Part shown: positions 16,338-25,331 of the stretch, in pieces
Position numbering within the stretch: the stretch's first letter is position 1
Layout: every line of letters starts with the position of its first letter
Assembly (NCBI RefSeq): GCF_004363555.1
Contig: NZ_SNZJ01000003.1
Location: forward strand, 215,688-279,687
Source of the DNA: Halomonas ventosae
GTDB lineage: Bacteria; Pseudomonadota; Gammaproteobacteria; Pseudomonadales; Halomonadaceae
DNA length: 64,000 bases
Reading direction: 5' to 3'
Notes under the pieces: model-generated
The model's database searches: none
The model's input: the letters and a program-made list of their open reading frames with translations, nothing else
What the model was told of the DNA's origin: nothing
Program-made: the position numbers and the translations under genes

Positions 16338-17768
16338 ATGACTTTCGACGCACGTTACTACCCAAGTCCGTCACGCCGAATGACCACCTTCGGGCGCCGC
16401 GGCATGGTCGCTACCTCACAGGCCCTCGGTGCCGAGGCGGGCATGCAGATCCTGCGCCAGGGGGGCAATGCCGTGGATGCGGCCATCGCCACCGCCGCGG
16501 CGCTCACCGTGGTCGAGCCAACCTCCAACGGGCTGGGCAGCGACGCCTTCGCCATCGTCTGGATGAATGGCGAGCTGCATGGCCTGAACGCCAGTGGCCC
16601 CGCACGGTTCCCCGTCTCACCCCTGGTCAATCAGTTGTGGGAAGAGGCCTTCGATACCTACCGCCGCTACGATGACGAGGCCTTCCAGCCCTGGTTCGAG
16701 ACCTTCGCGCCACGAGGCCATGCGCCGCGCCCCGGCGAGATGTGGTCCTCCCCCGATCATGCGCACAGCCTGCGCCTGATCGCGGAAACCCGCGCCAGGG
16801 CCTTCTATGACGGCGAGCTGGCCGACCGTATCGATGCCTTCTTCCGCGAACACGGTGGACTGCTGCGTCGCGAGGATCTCGCCGCCTTCACACCGGAGTG
16901 GGTGGAGCCGATCAGCACCCGCTATCGCGATCACGAGATCTGGGAGATCCCGCCCAACGGCTGCGGCCTGATCGCCCTTCAGGCGCTCGGCATGCTGGAG
17001 CAGCTCGGTGAAGAAGCACGCGACCCGGTCGAGACCCTCCACCGGCGCATCGAAGCCACCAAGCTGGCCTATGTGGATGGCCTGCACCACATCACCGACC
17101 GCGATGCGATGCGGCCGAGCGTCGAGCAGATGCTGGCCGACCCGTATCTCAAGGGGCGTGCCGCCATGATCGGCGAGCAGGCGCTGGATCCGGTGCATGG
17201 CAACCCCATCACCGGCGGCACCGTCTATCTCGCCACGGCGGATGCCGAAGGCAACATGGTCTCCTTCATCCAGAGCAACTTCAAAGGCTTCGGCTCCGGC
17301 ATCGTGATCCCCGGCACGGGCATCAGCCTCCAGAACCGCGGCTGGTCGTTCAAGCTGGATGAGGGTCACGCCAACGCCCTGGCTCCCGGCAAGCGCACCT
17401 ATCACACCATCATTCCCGGCTTCATCACCTGCAACGGCCAGGCGGTGGGTCCGTTCGGTGTCATGGGGGGCTTCATGCAACCCCAGGGCCATGTCCAGGT
17501 GATCACCGGCATGCTCGAGGACGCCCTGAACCCGCAGGCCGCGCTGGACATGCCACGCTGGAAGTGGACGAAGGGACGCACCGTCGAAGTCGAGCCCCAC
17601 TTCCCCGACCACCTGGCCCAGGCGCTCGCGCGCCGAGGTCATCACATCGTCAAGATGGCGGATTCCGTGAGCTTCGGTCGTGGGCAGATCATTCTGCGCG
17701 ACGCCGAAACCGGGGTGCTCTGCGGCGGCACTGAGCCCCGCACTGACTCAGCGGTACTGCCCTGGTAA
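16338..17768 (+). CDS. Gamma-glutamyltransferase family protein, short form
   Basis: A 476-residue Ntn-hydrolase of the GGT family, about 100 residues shorter than typical GGT and lacking a signal peptide. N-terminal blocks GMVATSQALGAEAGMQILRQGGNAVDAAIA and VVEPTSNGLGSDAF are present. The predicted nucleophile is Thr295 in ITGGTVYLATAD, aligned to the autocleavage threonine of classical GGT; the following Thr and His of the usual TTH are replaced by Val and Tyr. It should self-cleave and hydrolyse a gamma-glutamyl or related amide in the cytoplasm. High-GC composition resumes here, unlike the amidase gene 50 bp upstream. Confidence 0.85.
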   Translation: MTFDARYYPSPSRRMTTFGRRGMVATSQALGAEAGMQILRQGGNAVDAAIATAAALTVVEPTSNGLGSDAFAIVWMNGELHGLNASGPARFPVSPLVNQLWEEAFDTYRRYDDEAFQPWFETFAPRGHAPRPGEMWSSPDHAHSLRLIAETRARAFYDGELADRIDAFFREHGGLLRREDLAAFTPEWVEPISTRYRDHEIWEIPPNGCGLIALQALGMLEQLGEEARDPVETLHRRIEATKLAYVDGLHHITDRDAMRPSVEQMLADPYLKGRAAMIGEQALDPVHGNPITGGTVYLATADAEGNMVSFIQSNFKGFGSGIVIPGTGISLQNRGWSFKLDEGHANALAPGKRTYHTIIPGFITCNGQAVGPFGVMGGFMQPQGHVQVITGMLEDALNPQAALDMPRWKWTKGRTVEVEPHFPDHLAQALARRGHHIVKMADSVSFGRGQIILRDAETGVLCGGTEPRTDSAVLPW

Positions 17769-17783
17769 GTTCCCGGGCGATCA

Positions 17784-17811
17784 GCCGGCCGAAAGGCGCG
17801 TCCCGGCCGGC
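17784..17811 (+). terminator. Hairpin after the GGT-like gene
   Basis: GCCGGCCG (17784-17791) pairs with CGGCCGGC (17804-17811) around a 12-nt loop, 15 bp after the stop codon. No T-run follows, so it is at best an atypical terminator. It lies in the 225-bp gap between convergent genes, where no convincing gene was seen. Confidence 0.4.
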
Positions 17812-17993
17812 AAAGTAATCACAATGACAAGGAGAGTACTACCGGCATTCAGCGGCCTGTTTGTCACTCCACGTAACGGCGTTCCTTCAAGAGGATTCGA
17901 GGAAATGTGATGCGTGAAGATCACGACGAGCGTGAACAGGAGCATGACATCGTGGGTATCAGGGCTTCGACTTCACAAGATGACCAACAGTGT

Positions 17994-18677
17994 TCAACAG
18001 TTCTCCGATATCCCCCTGACGACGTAGTCCTTGGCCACGCCAATGTGGTAATCGATGGCTTCGCGACATAGGGGAGCGTCACCGCTGGCCAGTGCATCGA
18101 GCAGCAGGTGATGGCTCTCGGCGATGGAGTCCGGCGCCTCGTGGGTCTTGGTGATCAGGGTGATGCACAGCCGCAACTCGTGGGCTAGGTCATCGAAGGT
18201 CCTGAGCAGACGACGGTTTCCCGCCGAAGCGATCAGCAGGCGATGGAAGGCCAGGTCCTCCTCGATCCGACGGCTCTCGTCGCCGCTTCCCGACGCCTCG
18301 CACAGGACCTCGACCTGACGGCGCAGCGCCGCCAGGGCCTCGGACGGACAGGACCCGGCGAGTTGCTCCATGGCATGGCGTTCCAGGCAGAGTCGGAGGT
18401 CGAAGATATCAGCGAGTTCCCGGGCATCCAGGGCACGCACGAAAAAACCTCGCCTGGGCTGGGAGACCAGCAGGCCGCGACTCTCCAGCAGCCGTGCTGC
18501 CTCACGGACCGGCGCGCGGCTGACACCGAGGTCGCGGGCCAACTGTACCTCTGACAACCGCTCGCCGGGGGCGAACCGCTGGCCGATGATGGCCTGGGTC
18601 AGGTAGTCGGCCACCTGATCCACAAGGTTTCGCTGCTGGATGAACGCGGCGGTCGTGCCAATGGATGATGCAGGCAT
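17994..18677 (-). CDS. GntR family regulator (FCD domain)
   Basis: A 227-residue regulator starting at MPASSIGTTAAF. The HTH region reads FAPGERLSEVQLARDLGVSRAPVREAARLLESRGLL, and the FCD domain begins near ALDARELADIFDLRLCLERHAMEQL. In-frame sequence upstream to 18788 runs through the putative operator and promoter and is not expected to be translated. It is divergent from the peptide ABC transporter operon, which it most likely represses. A possible own promoter is TCGACA, 16 nt, CATACT (minus strand, 18739 to 18712). Confidence 0.9.
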   Translation of the reverse strand: MPASSIGTTAAFIQQRNLVDQVADYLTQAIIGQRFAPGERLSEVQLARDLGVSRAPVREAARLLESRGLLVSQPRRGFFVRALDARELADIFDLRLCLERHAMEQLAGSCPSEALAALRRQVEVLCEASGSGDESRRIEEDLAFHRLLIASAGNRRLLRTFDDLAHELRLCITLITKTHEAPDSIAESHHLLLDALASGDAPLCREAIDYHIGVAKDYVVRGISENC

Positions 18678-18732
18678 GCGGCTGGGACTCGTGTCGCAGG
18701 ATTTCCTTACCAGTATGGCCAAGGAACATTGC

Positions 18733-18763
18733 TTGTCGACCGTCGATTGACGACTGTCGACAG
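18733..18763. promoter_or_regulatory. Paired GntR operator candidate
   Basis: Two related sites, TTGTCGACCG (18733-18742) and the perfect palindrome CTGTCGACAG (18754-18763), have centres 21 bp apart, two helical turns. They fit the short TNGTNNNACNA-like operators of FadR/FCD-type GntR regulators, lie between the regulator and the ABC operon, and overlap the regulator's predicted -35. Confidence 0.55.
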
Positions 18764-18838
18764 CTTGAGCAGTGCCTGCTAGCTTCATCCAAGTGACTGC
18801 CCATTGCCAACAACAATCGCCACAACGGGGACAGCATC

Positions 18839-20392
18839 ATGAAGACACCACTGGCCATCGCCATTACCGCCACGGCCATCAGCGCCTCCTCCGCCTTCGC
18901 CCAGGAACCCAAGCAAGGCGGCATCATCGACACCATCATCCAGCCAGAGCCACCGGGCCTGGTGCTGGGCATGATCCAGAATGCCCCGACCCGCACGGTC
19001 GCCGGCAACATCTACGAGGGCCTGCTGCGCTACAGCACCGACCTGGAACCGATGCCGCAGCTCGCCGAATCCTGGGAAGTCAGCGACGACGGTCGCACCT
19101 GGACCTTTCACCTGCGCGAGGATGTCAGCTGGCACGACGGCGAGCCCTTCACTGCCGAGGACGTGGTGTTCTCCGCCGATGTCTTCCACCGCGAGCTCAA
19201 CCCCAGCGCCCGTGCCGTGCTGCAGCATGTGGAATCCATCGAGGCCACAGACGACCACACCGTGGTCTTCACCCTCGAGAAGCCCTTCGGCCCCTTCCTG
19301 ATCTCCTTCGAGGCCGGCACCTTCACCATGGTGCCCAAGCACATCTACGAGGGCACCGAGTTCCGCGACAACGAGGCGAACAACCACCCCATCGGCACCG
19401 GCCCCTTCAAGTTCGAGAACTGGGACCGTGGCACGGTGATCCAGCTGGTGAAGAACGAGGACTACTACGAGGAAGACCTGCCCTACCTCGACGGCATCAA
19501 CTGGCACATCATCCCCGATGGCGCCTCCCGCGCGGTCGCCTACGAGAACGGCACCGTGGACGTCCTGCCCTACGGCACCGTGGAGAACTTCGACATCCCG
19601 CGCCTGACCGAGCTGGACAACACCTGCGTGACGGAGGCAGGGCACGAATACTTCAGCCCCTTCGCCATGCTGTGGATGAACAACCGCGAGGGCCCCACGG
19701 CCGACAAGCGCTTCCGCCAGGCGGTGATGTATGCCATGGACCGCGAGTTCGCCCGCAACGTGCTGTGGAATGGTCTCGGCAAGGTTCCGCTTGGGGCGTT
19801 CGGCTCCAACGCCAGGTTCCAGAACGAGGAGCTCGCGCCCTACGACCACGACCCGGAACGTGCCCGCGAACTGCTCGACGAGATGGGCTACGACGGCGAG
19901 GAGGTCCGCCTGCTCCCCCTCCCCTATGGCGAGACCTGGACACGCTGGGCCGAGGCCGTGCAGCAGAACCTCAAGGAAGTCGGCATCAACGTGCGCACCG
20001 AGGCCACCGACGTAGGCGGCTGGAACCAGCGCCTCGGCGACTGGGACTACGACCTCGCCTTCACCTACCTCTACCAGTATGGCGACCCGGCGCTAGGCAT
20101 CTCGCGTACCTACCTCTCCAGCAATATCCAGAAGGGCTCGCCCTGGAACAACGTCGAGGGCTACGAGAACGAGAAGGTCGACGAGCTGTTCAATCAGGCC
20201 GCAACCGCCTATCCGGACGAGGAGCGCGAGGCGCTCTACCACGAGGTCCAGGAGATCCTCCAGGAGGACGTGCCGGTGGGCTGGCTGCTGGAGCTCGGCT
20301 TCCCGACCATCTATCGCTGCGATGTCAAGAACCTGGTGACGTCGGGCGTGGGCGTCAACGACGGCTTCAAGGACGCCTGGCTCGACAGGTAA
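18839..20392 (+). CDS. Peptide/nickel-type ABC transporter substrate-binding protein
   Basis: A 517-residue SBP_bac_5 family periplasmic protein with signal peptide ending in SSAFA (about residue 21). Recognisable features are NIYEGLLRYSTDLEPMPQLAESWEVSDDGRTWTFHLREDVSWHDGEPFTAEDVVFS and PIGTGPFKFENWDRGTVIQLVKNEDYY. Relatives bind di- and oligopeptides, opines, nickel or glutathione. It leads the operon with two permeases and a fused ATPase, and a GC-rich hairpin follows its stop codon. Substrate not determined. Confidence 0.93.
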   Translation: MKTPLAIAITATAISASSAFAQEPKQGGIIDTIIQPEPPGLVLGMIQNAPTRTVAGNIYEGLLRYSTDLEPMPQLAESWEVSDDGRTWTFHLREDVSWHDGEPFTAEDVVFSADVFHRELNPSARAVLQHVESIEATDDHTVVFTLEKPFGPFLISFEAGTFTMVPKHIYEGTEFRDNEANNHPIGTGPFKFENWDRGTVIQLVKNEDYYEEDLPYLDGINWHIIPDGASRAVAYENGTVDVLPYGTVENFDIPRLTELDNTCVTEAGHEYFSPFAMLWMNNREGPTADKRFRQAVMYAMDREFARNVLWNGLGKVPLGAFGSNARFQNEELAPYDHDPERARELLDEMGYDGEEVRLLPLPYGETWTRWAEAVQQNLKEVGINVRTEATDVGGWNQRLGDWDYDLAFTYLYQYGDPALGISRTYLSSNIQKGSPWNNVEGYENEKVDELFNQAATAYPDEEREALYHEVQEILQEDVPVGWLLELGFPTIYRCDVKNLVTSGVGVNDGFKDAWLDR

Positions 20393-20399
20393 ACCCGGT

Positions 20400-20422
20400 G
20401 GGGCGGCCCTGCCGGCCGCCCC
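20400..20422 (+). repeat. Intercistronic hairpin after the ABC binding-protein gene
   Basis: GGGGCGGCC (20400-20408) pairs with GGCCGCCCC (20414-20422) around a 5-nt loop, 7 bp past the stop codon of the binding-protein gene and 42 bp before the permease start. There is no T-run. It probably protects or partly attenuates the transcript so that the binding protein is made in excess. Confidence 0.6.
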
Positions 20423-20464
20423 TGCACCCTTCCACCGCATCCCAGGTCGCCAGGGGGGAATGGC

Positions 20465-21442
20465 ATGCTCTATGCCAGGCTGATCGCGTCACGCCTGATC
20501 AAGGCCGTGATCGTGCTGTTCATGATCATCATCTTCAACTTCTTCCTCATCCAGATGGCGCCGGGCGACCCGGCCGCCATCCTGGCCGGTGAGGCCGGTG
20601 CCACCGATGCCGAGTTCCTGCGCCAGCTGACCGAGCGCTTCGGACTCGACCAGCCGCTCCACGTGCAGCTGTGGCGCTATGTCTCCGGCGTGGCCATGCT
20701 CGACTTCGGCTTCTCCTACCGCCAGCAGGTGCCGGTGCTCGACCTGATACTGGCCCGCCTGCCGGCCACCCTGCTGCTCACCGGCACGGCCTTCGTGCTG
20801 TCGCTGGTGCTGGGCATCGTCGCCGGTTCGCTGGCCGCCGCCCGCGTCAAGAAACCCTCGGGCTCGATCATCATGGCCCTGGCGCTGGTCTTCTATGCCA
20901 CCCCACTGTTCTGGGTCGCCCTGATGGCCGTGGTGCTGTTCTCGGTCTATCTCGACTGGCTCCCGGCCTACGGCATGTACACCGTGGGGGCGGGACTTGA
21001 GGGGTTCGCCTTCGCCCTGGACGTCGGCAAGCACCTGATCCTGCCGGCCACCACGCTCGCGCTGTTCTTCATGGCCATTTACACCCGCATGACGCGCGCC
21101 TCGATGCTCGAGGCCGCCCAGCAGGACTTCGTCAAGACGGCACGCGCCAAGGGGCTGAAGAACAGCGTGATCCAGCGACGCCACATCCTGCGCAATGCCT
21201 TGCTGCCGATCATCACCCTGGCCGGCCTGCAGGCGGGCCAGATGGTCGGCGGGGCCATCCTCACCGAGACGGTCTTCGCCTGGCCCGGCATCGGCCGGCT
21301 GATGTTCGAGGCACTGCAGCAACGCGACTACAACCTGCTGCTGGGCATCTTCTTCTTCTCGGCGGCCCTGGTGATCGTCTTCAACATCATCACCGACCTC
21401 GTCTACCGCCTGGCCGACCCGCGCATCAAGGAGGCGTCATGA
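20465..21442 (+). CDS. Peptide-type ABC transporter permease 1 (DppB-like)
   Basis: A 325-residue inner-membrane permease with six predicted helices. Family marks are MAPGDPAAILAGEAGATDAEFLRQLTERFGLDQPLHVQLWRY at the N-terminus and the EAA-like loop DFVKTARAKGLKNSVIQRRHILRNALLPIITLAG, followed by GGAILTETVFAWPGIGRLMFEAL. It pairs with the next permease, whose start overlaps its stop (ATGA). Confidence 0.93.
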   Translation: MLYARLIASRLIKAVIVLFMIIIFNFFLIQMAPGDPAAILAGEAGATDAEFLRQLTERFGLDQPLHVQLWRYVSGVAMLDFGFSYRQQVPVLDLILARLPATLLLTGTAFVLSLVLGIVAGSLAAARVKKPSGSIIMALALVFYATPLFWVALMAVVLFSVYLDWLPAYGMYTVGAGLEGFAFALDVGKHLILPATTLALFFMAIYTRMTRASMLEAAQQDFVKTARAKGLKNSVIQRRHILRNALLPIITLAGLQAGQMVGGAILTETVFAWPGIGRLMFEALQQRDYNLLLGIFFFSAALVIVFNIITDLVYRLADPRIKEAS

Positions 21443-22275
21443 GCTTCTTCGCCCGCTTCGCCCAGAACCGCGGCGCCCTGGTGGGCCTGATCATCCTGAT
21501 GGCGATCATCCTGATGGCCATCCTGGCCCCGCTGCTCTTTCCCGAATCGCCCTGGCGCATGGTGCAGCGCCCCTTCCTGCCGCCGCTCGAGACAGAAGGC
21601 TTCCCGCTGGGTACCGACACCATGGGCCGCAACGTCGCGGCCGGCCTGATGCACGGCGCCTGGGTCTCGCTGCTCATCGGCCTGGTCTCGACCACGGTGG
21701 CCCTGGCCATTGGCGTGCCACTGGGCGCCATCGCCGGCTACTACGGGGGCCTCGTCGACGACGCCCTGATGCGCTTCACCGAGTTCTTCCAGACCATCCC
21801 CAACTTCGCCCTGGCCATCGTGCTGGTGGCGATCATGCAGCCCAGTATCACGTCCATCGTGCTGGCCATCGCCATCGTCAGCTGGCCGCCGGTGGCGCGC
21901 CTGGTGCGCGCCGAGTTCCTGTCGTTACGACACCGCGAGTACGTGGAGGCGGCTCGCCTGGTCGGTCAGACCAACGCCACCATCATCCTGCGCCAGATAC
22001 TGCCCAATACCCTTTCGCCGATCATCGTGCTGGCCTCGCTGATGGTCGCCACGGCCATCCTGCTGGAGTCCGCCCTTTCCTTCCTCGGCCTGGGCGACCC
22101 CAACGTGATGTCCTGGGGGTACATGATCGGGGCGGCACGCACGGTCATACGTCAGGCCTGGTGGCTGAGCTTCTTTCCCGGTGTGGCGATCCTGCTCACC
22201 GTGCTGGCACTCAACCTGGTGGGCGAAGGCCTCGACGACGCCCTCAACCCCAAGCTCGCCCGCGAGCGCTCATGA
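21439..22275 (+). CDS. Peptide-type ABC transporter permease 2 (DppC-like)
   Basis: A 278-residue permease with an N-terminal helix and the DppC/OppC pattern. GTDTMGRNVAAGLMHGAWVSLLIGL and the EAA loop REYVEAARLVGQTNATIILRQILPNTLSPIIV are clear, followed by LESALSFLGLGDPNVMSWGYMI. It overlaps the DppB-like gene by 4 bp and is followed after 21 bp by the fused ATPase gene. Confidence 0.93.
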   Translation: MSFFARFAQNRGALVGLIILMAIILMAILAPLLFPESPWRMVQRPFLPPLETEGFPLGTDTMGRNVAAGLMHGAWVSLLIGLVSTTVALAIGVPLGAIAGYYGGLVDDALMRFTEFFQTIPNFALAIVLVAIMQPSITSIVLAIAIVSWPPVARLVRAEFLSLRHREYVEAARLVGQTNATIILRQILPNTLSPIIVLASLMVATAILLESALSFLGLGDPNVMSWGYMIGAARTVIRQAWWLSFFPGVAILLTVLALNLVGEGLDDALNPKLARERS

Positions 22276-22296
22276 ACGGCGTCCAAGGAGAACTCC

Positions 22297-23913
22297 ATGC
22301 GTGACACCCTGTTGAGCATTCGCCACCTGAGCATTTCCCTGCCGCAGGGGGCCGATCGCGACTTCGCCGTGGAGGACGTCAGCTATGACTTGGCACGTGG
22401 CGAGATCATGTGCGTGGTCGGCGAGTCCGGCTCCGGCAAGTCGATGGCGGCCAATGCCCTCATGGGCCTGCTGCCCAAGGGGGTTCGGGCCACCGCCGGC
22501 GAGGTGGTGTTCGATGGCCAGGATCTGCTGCAGCTCACCGAGAAGCAGCATCGCGCCCTGCGCGGGCTGCGCATCGGCATGATCTTCCAGGAGCCGATGA
22601 CCGCCCTGAACCCGCTGATGCGGGTCGGCGCCCAGATCGGCGAGGTGTTCGAGGCCCACAATAGGCTGACTCCGAGCGAGCGACAGATCCGTGCCCTGGA
22701 GCTGCTGACGGAAGTGGGCATCCCCCAGCCCGAGAAGGCCATCCGCGCCTATCCCTTCGAGCTCTCCGGCGGCCAGCGCCAGCGGGTGATGATCGCCATG
22801 GCCCTGGCGCTCGAGCCGGAGCTGCTGATCGCCGATGAGCCCACCACGGCGCTGGACGTCACCACCCAGGCACAGATCCTCGACCTGATCGGCGACCTGC
22901 AGCGGCGCCACGGCATGGCCGTGATGTTCATCACCCACGATTTCGGCGTGGTGGCCGAGATCGCCACCCGAGTCTGCGTGATGCGCGAAGGGCGCATCGT
23001 GGAACTCGGCGAGGCCCGGGAGGTACTGGAGCACCCCCAGCATGACTATACCCGGGCGCTGATCGAGGCGATTCCCAGCAACGCCATGCCCGCCGCCCGC
23101 GAGGCCGATCAGACGGCTCCGCTTCTCGAGGTCCGTCACCTTCAGAAGGTCTTCCGCTCCCGCGGAGGCCTCTTCAAGCCCTCGCGGGAGGTCCATGCCC
23201 TGGACGACGTCAGCTTCACCATGGCACGCGGCGAGACAGTGGGTATCGTCGGCGAGTCGGGCTCCGGCAAGTCGACCCTTGGACGCTGCGTGGTGCGCCT
23301 GGAGCGGCCCGACAGCGGTGAGCTGCTGCTCGACGGCGTCGACCTTACCAGCCTCAAGGGCGAGAGCCTGCGCCGCGAACGGCGGCGGGTGCAGATGATC
23401 TTTCAGGACCCCTATGCCTCGCTCAACCCGCGCACCCGCGTCGGCATGGCCATCGCCCAGGGGCCCATCGCCAACGGCGTGGACAGGCAACAGGCACTCA
23501 AGGAGGCCGGTGACCTGCTCGACCTGGTCGGACTGGGCGCGGCCTCGGCCGAGCGCTTTCCCCATGAATTCTCCGGGGGCCAGCGCCAGCGCATCGGCAT
23601 TGCCCGGGCGCTGGCCCTCAACCCCGAACTGATCGTCGCCGACGAGGCCGTCTCGGCGCTTGACGTCTCCATTCAGGCGCAGATCCTCGAGCTGCTCGAG
23701 GATCTGAAGCAGAAACTCTCGCTATCGCTGCTCTTCATCACCCACGACCTGCGCGTCGCCGCCCAGATCTGTGACCACATCATCGTCATGCAGCACGGAC
23801 GCATCGTCGAGCATGGCACCGCGGAAGCGGTCTTCCTCTCGCCGCAGGAGGCCTATACCCGCGAACTGCTCGAGGCCATCCCCGGCAGGGCACACGTCCT
23901 GGCCACTGCCTGA
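22297..23913 (+). CDS. Fused dual ATPase of peptide-type ABC transporter (DppD-DppF)
   Basis: A 538-residue protein with two complete ABC ATPase domains. The first has Walker [10 protein letters not shown] near residue 47, signature [22 protein letters not shown] and Walker [13 protein letters not shown]. The second has [13 protein letters not shown] near residue 323, signature [19 protein letters not shown] and a variant Walker [13 protein letters not shown]. Each domain ends with the oligopeptide-transporter C-terminal extension ([24 protein letters not shown]). One chain therefore replaces the usual DppD/DppF pair. Confidence 0.95.
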   Translation: MRDTLLSIRHLSISLPQGADRDFAVEDVSYDLARGEIMCVVGESGSGKSMAANALMGLLPKGVRATAGEVVFDGQDLLQLTEKQHRALRGLRIGMIFQEPMTALNPLMRVGAQIGEVFEAHNRLTPSERQIRALELLTEVGIPQPEKAIRAYPFELSGGQRQRVMIAMALALEPELLIADEPTTALDVTTQAQILDLIGDLQRRHGMAVMFITHDFGVVAEIATRVCVMREGRIVELGEAREVLEHPQHDYTRALIEAIPSNAMPAAREADQTAPLLEVRHLQKVFRSRGGLFKPSREVHALDDVSFTMARGETVGIVGESGSGKSTLGRCVVRLERPDSGELLLDGVDLTSLKGESLRRERRRVQMIFQDPYASLNPRTRVGMAIAQGPIANGVDRQQALKEAGDLLDLVGLGAASAERFPHEFSGGQRQRIGIARALALNPELIVADEAVSALDVSIQAQILELLEDLKQKLSLSLLFITHDLRVAAQICDHIIVMQHGRIVEHGTAEAVFLSPQEAYTRELLEAIPGRAHVLATA

Positions 23914-23936
23914 CCCACCCGGAGCCTGAACCTGTC

Positions 23937-25331
23937 ATGGACGCACTCTTGAAGGAGATCACCCGTATCGTCGGCGCCGCCAACGTTCTCACCGGCGAGG
24001 ATGTCAGTGCCCGACGCGTCGACTGGCTGACCGGCGCCCCCTGCCGCGCGAGGGCCATCGTGCGACCGGGATCGACCAGGGAAGTCGCCGAGGTGATGCG
24101 TGCCTGCCACGCCGCCCGCCAGCCGGTGGTCACCCACGGCGGCCTCACCGGACTCGTGCATGGCACCGAGGCGGGCCCCGACGAGTTGGCCGTCTCGCTC
24201 GAGCGCATGACCGCCATCGAAGCCGTCGACCCGGTCAGCGCCACGCTCACCGTGCAGGCGGGTGCGCCACTGCAGAGCGTCCAGCAGGCCGCCGAGGCGG
24301 AGGGCCTCCAGTTCGCCCTGGACCTGGGCGCCCGAGGCAGCTGCACCATCGGCGGCAACATCGCCACCAATGCCGGCGGCATCCGGGTCATCCGCTACGG
24401 CATGATGCGCCAGCAGGTGCTGGGACTCGAGGCGGTGCTGGCCGATGGCACCGTCGTCAGCTCGATGAACCGCATGCTCAAGAACAATGCAGGCTTCGAC
24501 CTCAAGCAGCTGTTCATCGGCAGCGAGGGCGTGCTGGGCATCGTCACCCGGGCAGTATTGCATCTGCAGCCACCTACTCCGGACGTGCAGACGGCGCTGG
24601 TCGCCTGTCCTTCCTTCGAGCACCTGACTGGCCTGCTGGGCCATCTGGGCCGCTATCTCGGCGGTAGTCTGGCGGCCTTCGAGGCGATGTGGCAGAGCCA
24701 CTATCGGCTGCTCACCCAGGAGAGCGGCCGACACACGCCACCGCTGCCCCCCGACGCCCCCTTCTACGTGCTCCTCGAATCGCTGGGCAGCGAGCCCCAG
24801 AGCCATGGCGCCCAGTTCGCCCTCGCCCTGGAGCGCGCCCTGGAAGACGAGCTGATCAGTGATGCGGTCATCGCCCAGTCCGACACTCAGCGCCAGTCCC
24901 TCTGGGCGATACGCGAGGACATCGAAGGGCTGATCCAGGCCCTCTCGCCGCTGTTCACCTTCGATGTCAGCCTTCCGATCCCCGAGATGGATCGCTATGT
25001 CACCAGGCTGGAAGAGGCCCTGGCGCGCGACTGGCCTCGGGGACGCATGGTCACCTTCGGCCACCTGGGTGACGGCAACCTGCATATTTCCATTACCGTC
25101 GGCAGTTCCGAACCGGCGGCCCGTCTCGCCGTCGAACGCCTCGTCTACACGCCGCTGGCCGAGCTTGGCGGCTCGGTCTCGGCCGAGCACGGCATTGGCC
25201 TGGAAAAGCGCCACTACCTTGCCCTCTCGCGGACCCCGGAGGAGATCACGCTGATGCATACCCTCAAGCGAGCCCTCGACCCACACGGGTTGCTCAATCG
25301 CCACAAGGTGCTCGTGCTGGACGATGGCTGA
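23937..25331 (+). CDS. FAD-linked oxidoreductase (GlcD/D-2-hydroxyacid dehydrogenase type)
   Basis: A 464-residue flavoprotein of the PCMH/FAD-oxidase C family. The FAD-binding half has VRPGSTREVAEVMRACHAARQPVVTHGGLTGLVHG and SCTIGGNIATNAGGIRVIRYGMMRQQVLGLEAVLADGTV. The C-terminal substrate half has the metal-site motif FGHLGDGNLHISI and SAEHGIGLEKRHYL. It likely oxidises a D-2-hydroxyacid such as D-lactate, glycolate or 2-hydroxyglutarate. It starts 23 bp after the ATPase gene, so it is co-transcribed and presumably acts on a product of the imported compound. Confidence 0.9.
   Translation: MDALLKEITRIVGAANVLTGEDVSARRVDWLTGAPCRARAIVRPGSTREVAEVMRACHAARQPVVTHGGLTGLVHGTEAGPDELAVSLERMTAIEAVDPVSATLTVQAGAPLQSVQQAAEAEGLQFALDLGARGSCTIGGNIATNAGGIRVIRYGMMRQQVLGLEAVLADGTVVSSMNRMLKNNAGFDLKQLFIGSEGVLGIVTRAVLHLQPPTPDVQTALVACPSFEHLTGLLGHLGRYLGGSLAAFEAMWQSHYRLLTQESGRHTPPLPPDAPFYVLLESLGSEPQSHGAQFALALERALEDELISDAVIAQSDTQRQSLWAIREDIEGLIQALSPLFTFDVSLPIPEMDRYVTRLEEALARDWPRGRMVTFGHLGDGNLHISITVGSSEPAARLAVERLVYTPLAELGGSVSAEHGIGLEKRHYLALSRTPEEITLMHTLKRALDPHGLLNRHKVLVLDDG

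Noticed and set aside
17941..18060. Short plus-strand ORF (MREDHDEREQEHD...) near 17940
   Set aside because: It overlaps the C-terminus of the GntR gene, has no family resemblance and no good ribosome site.
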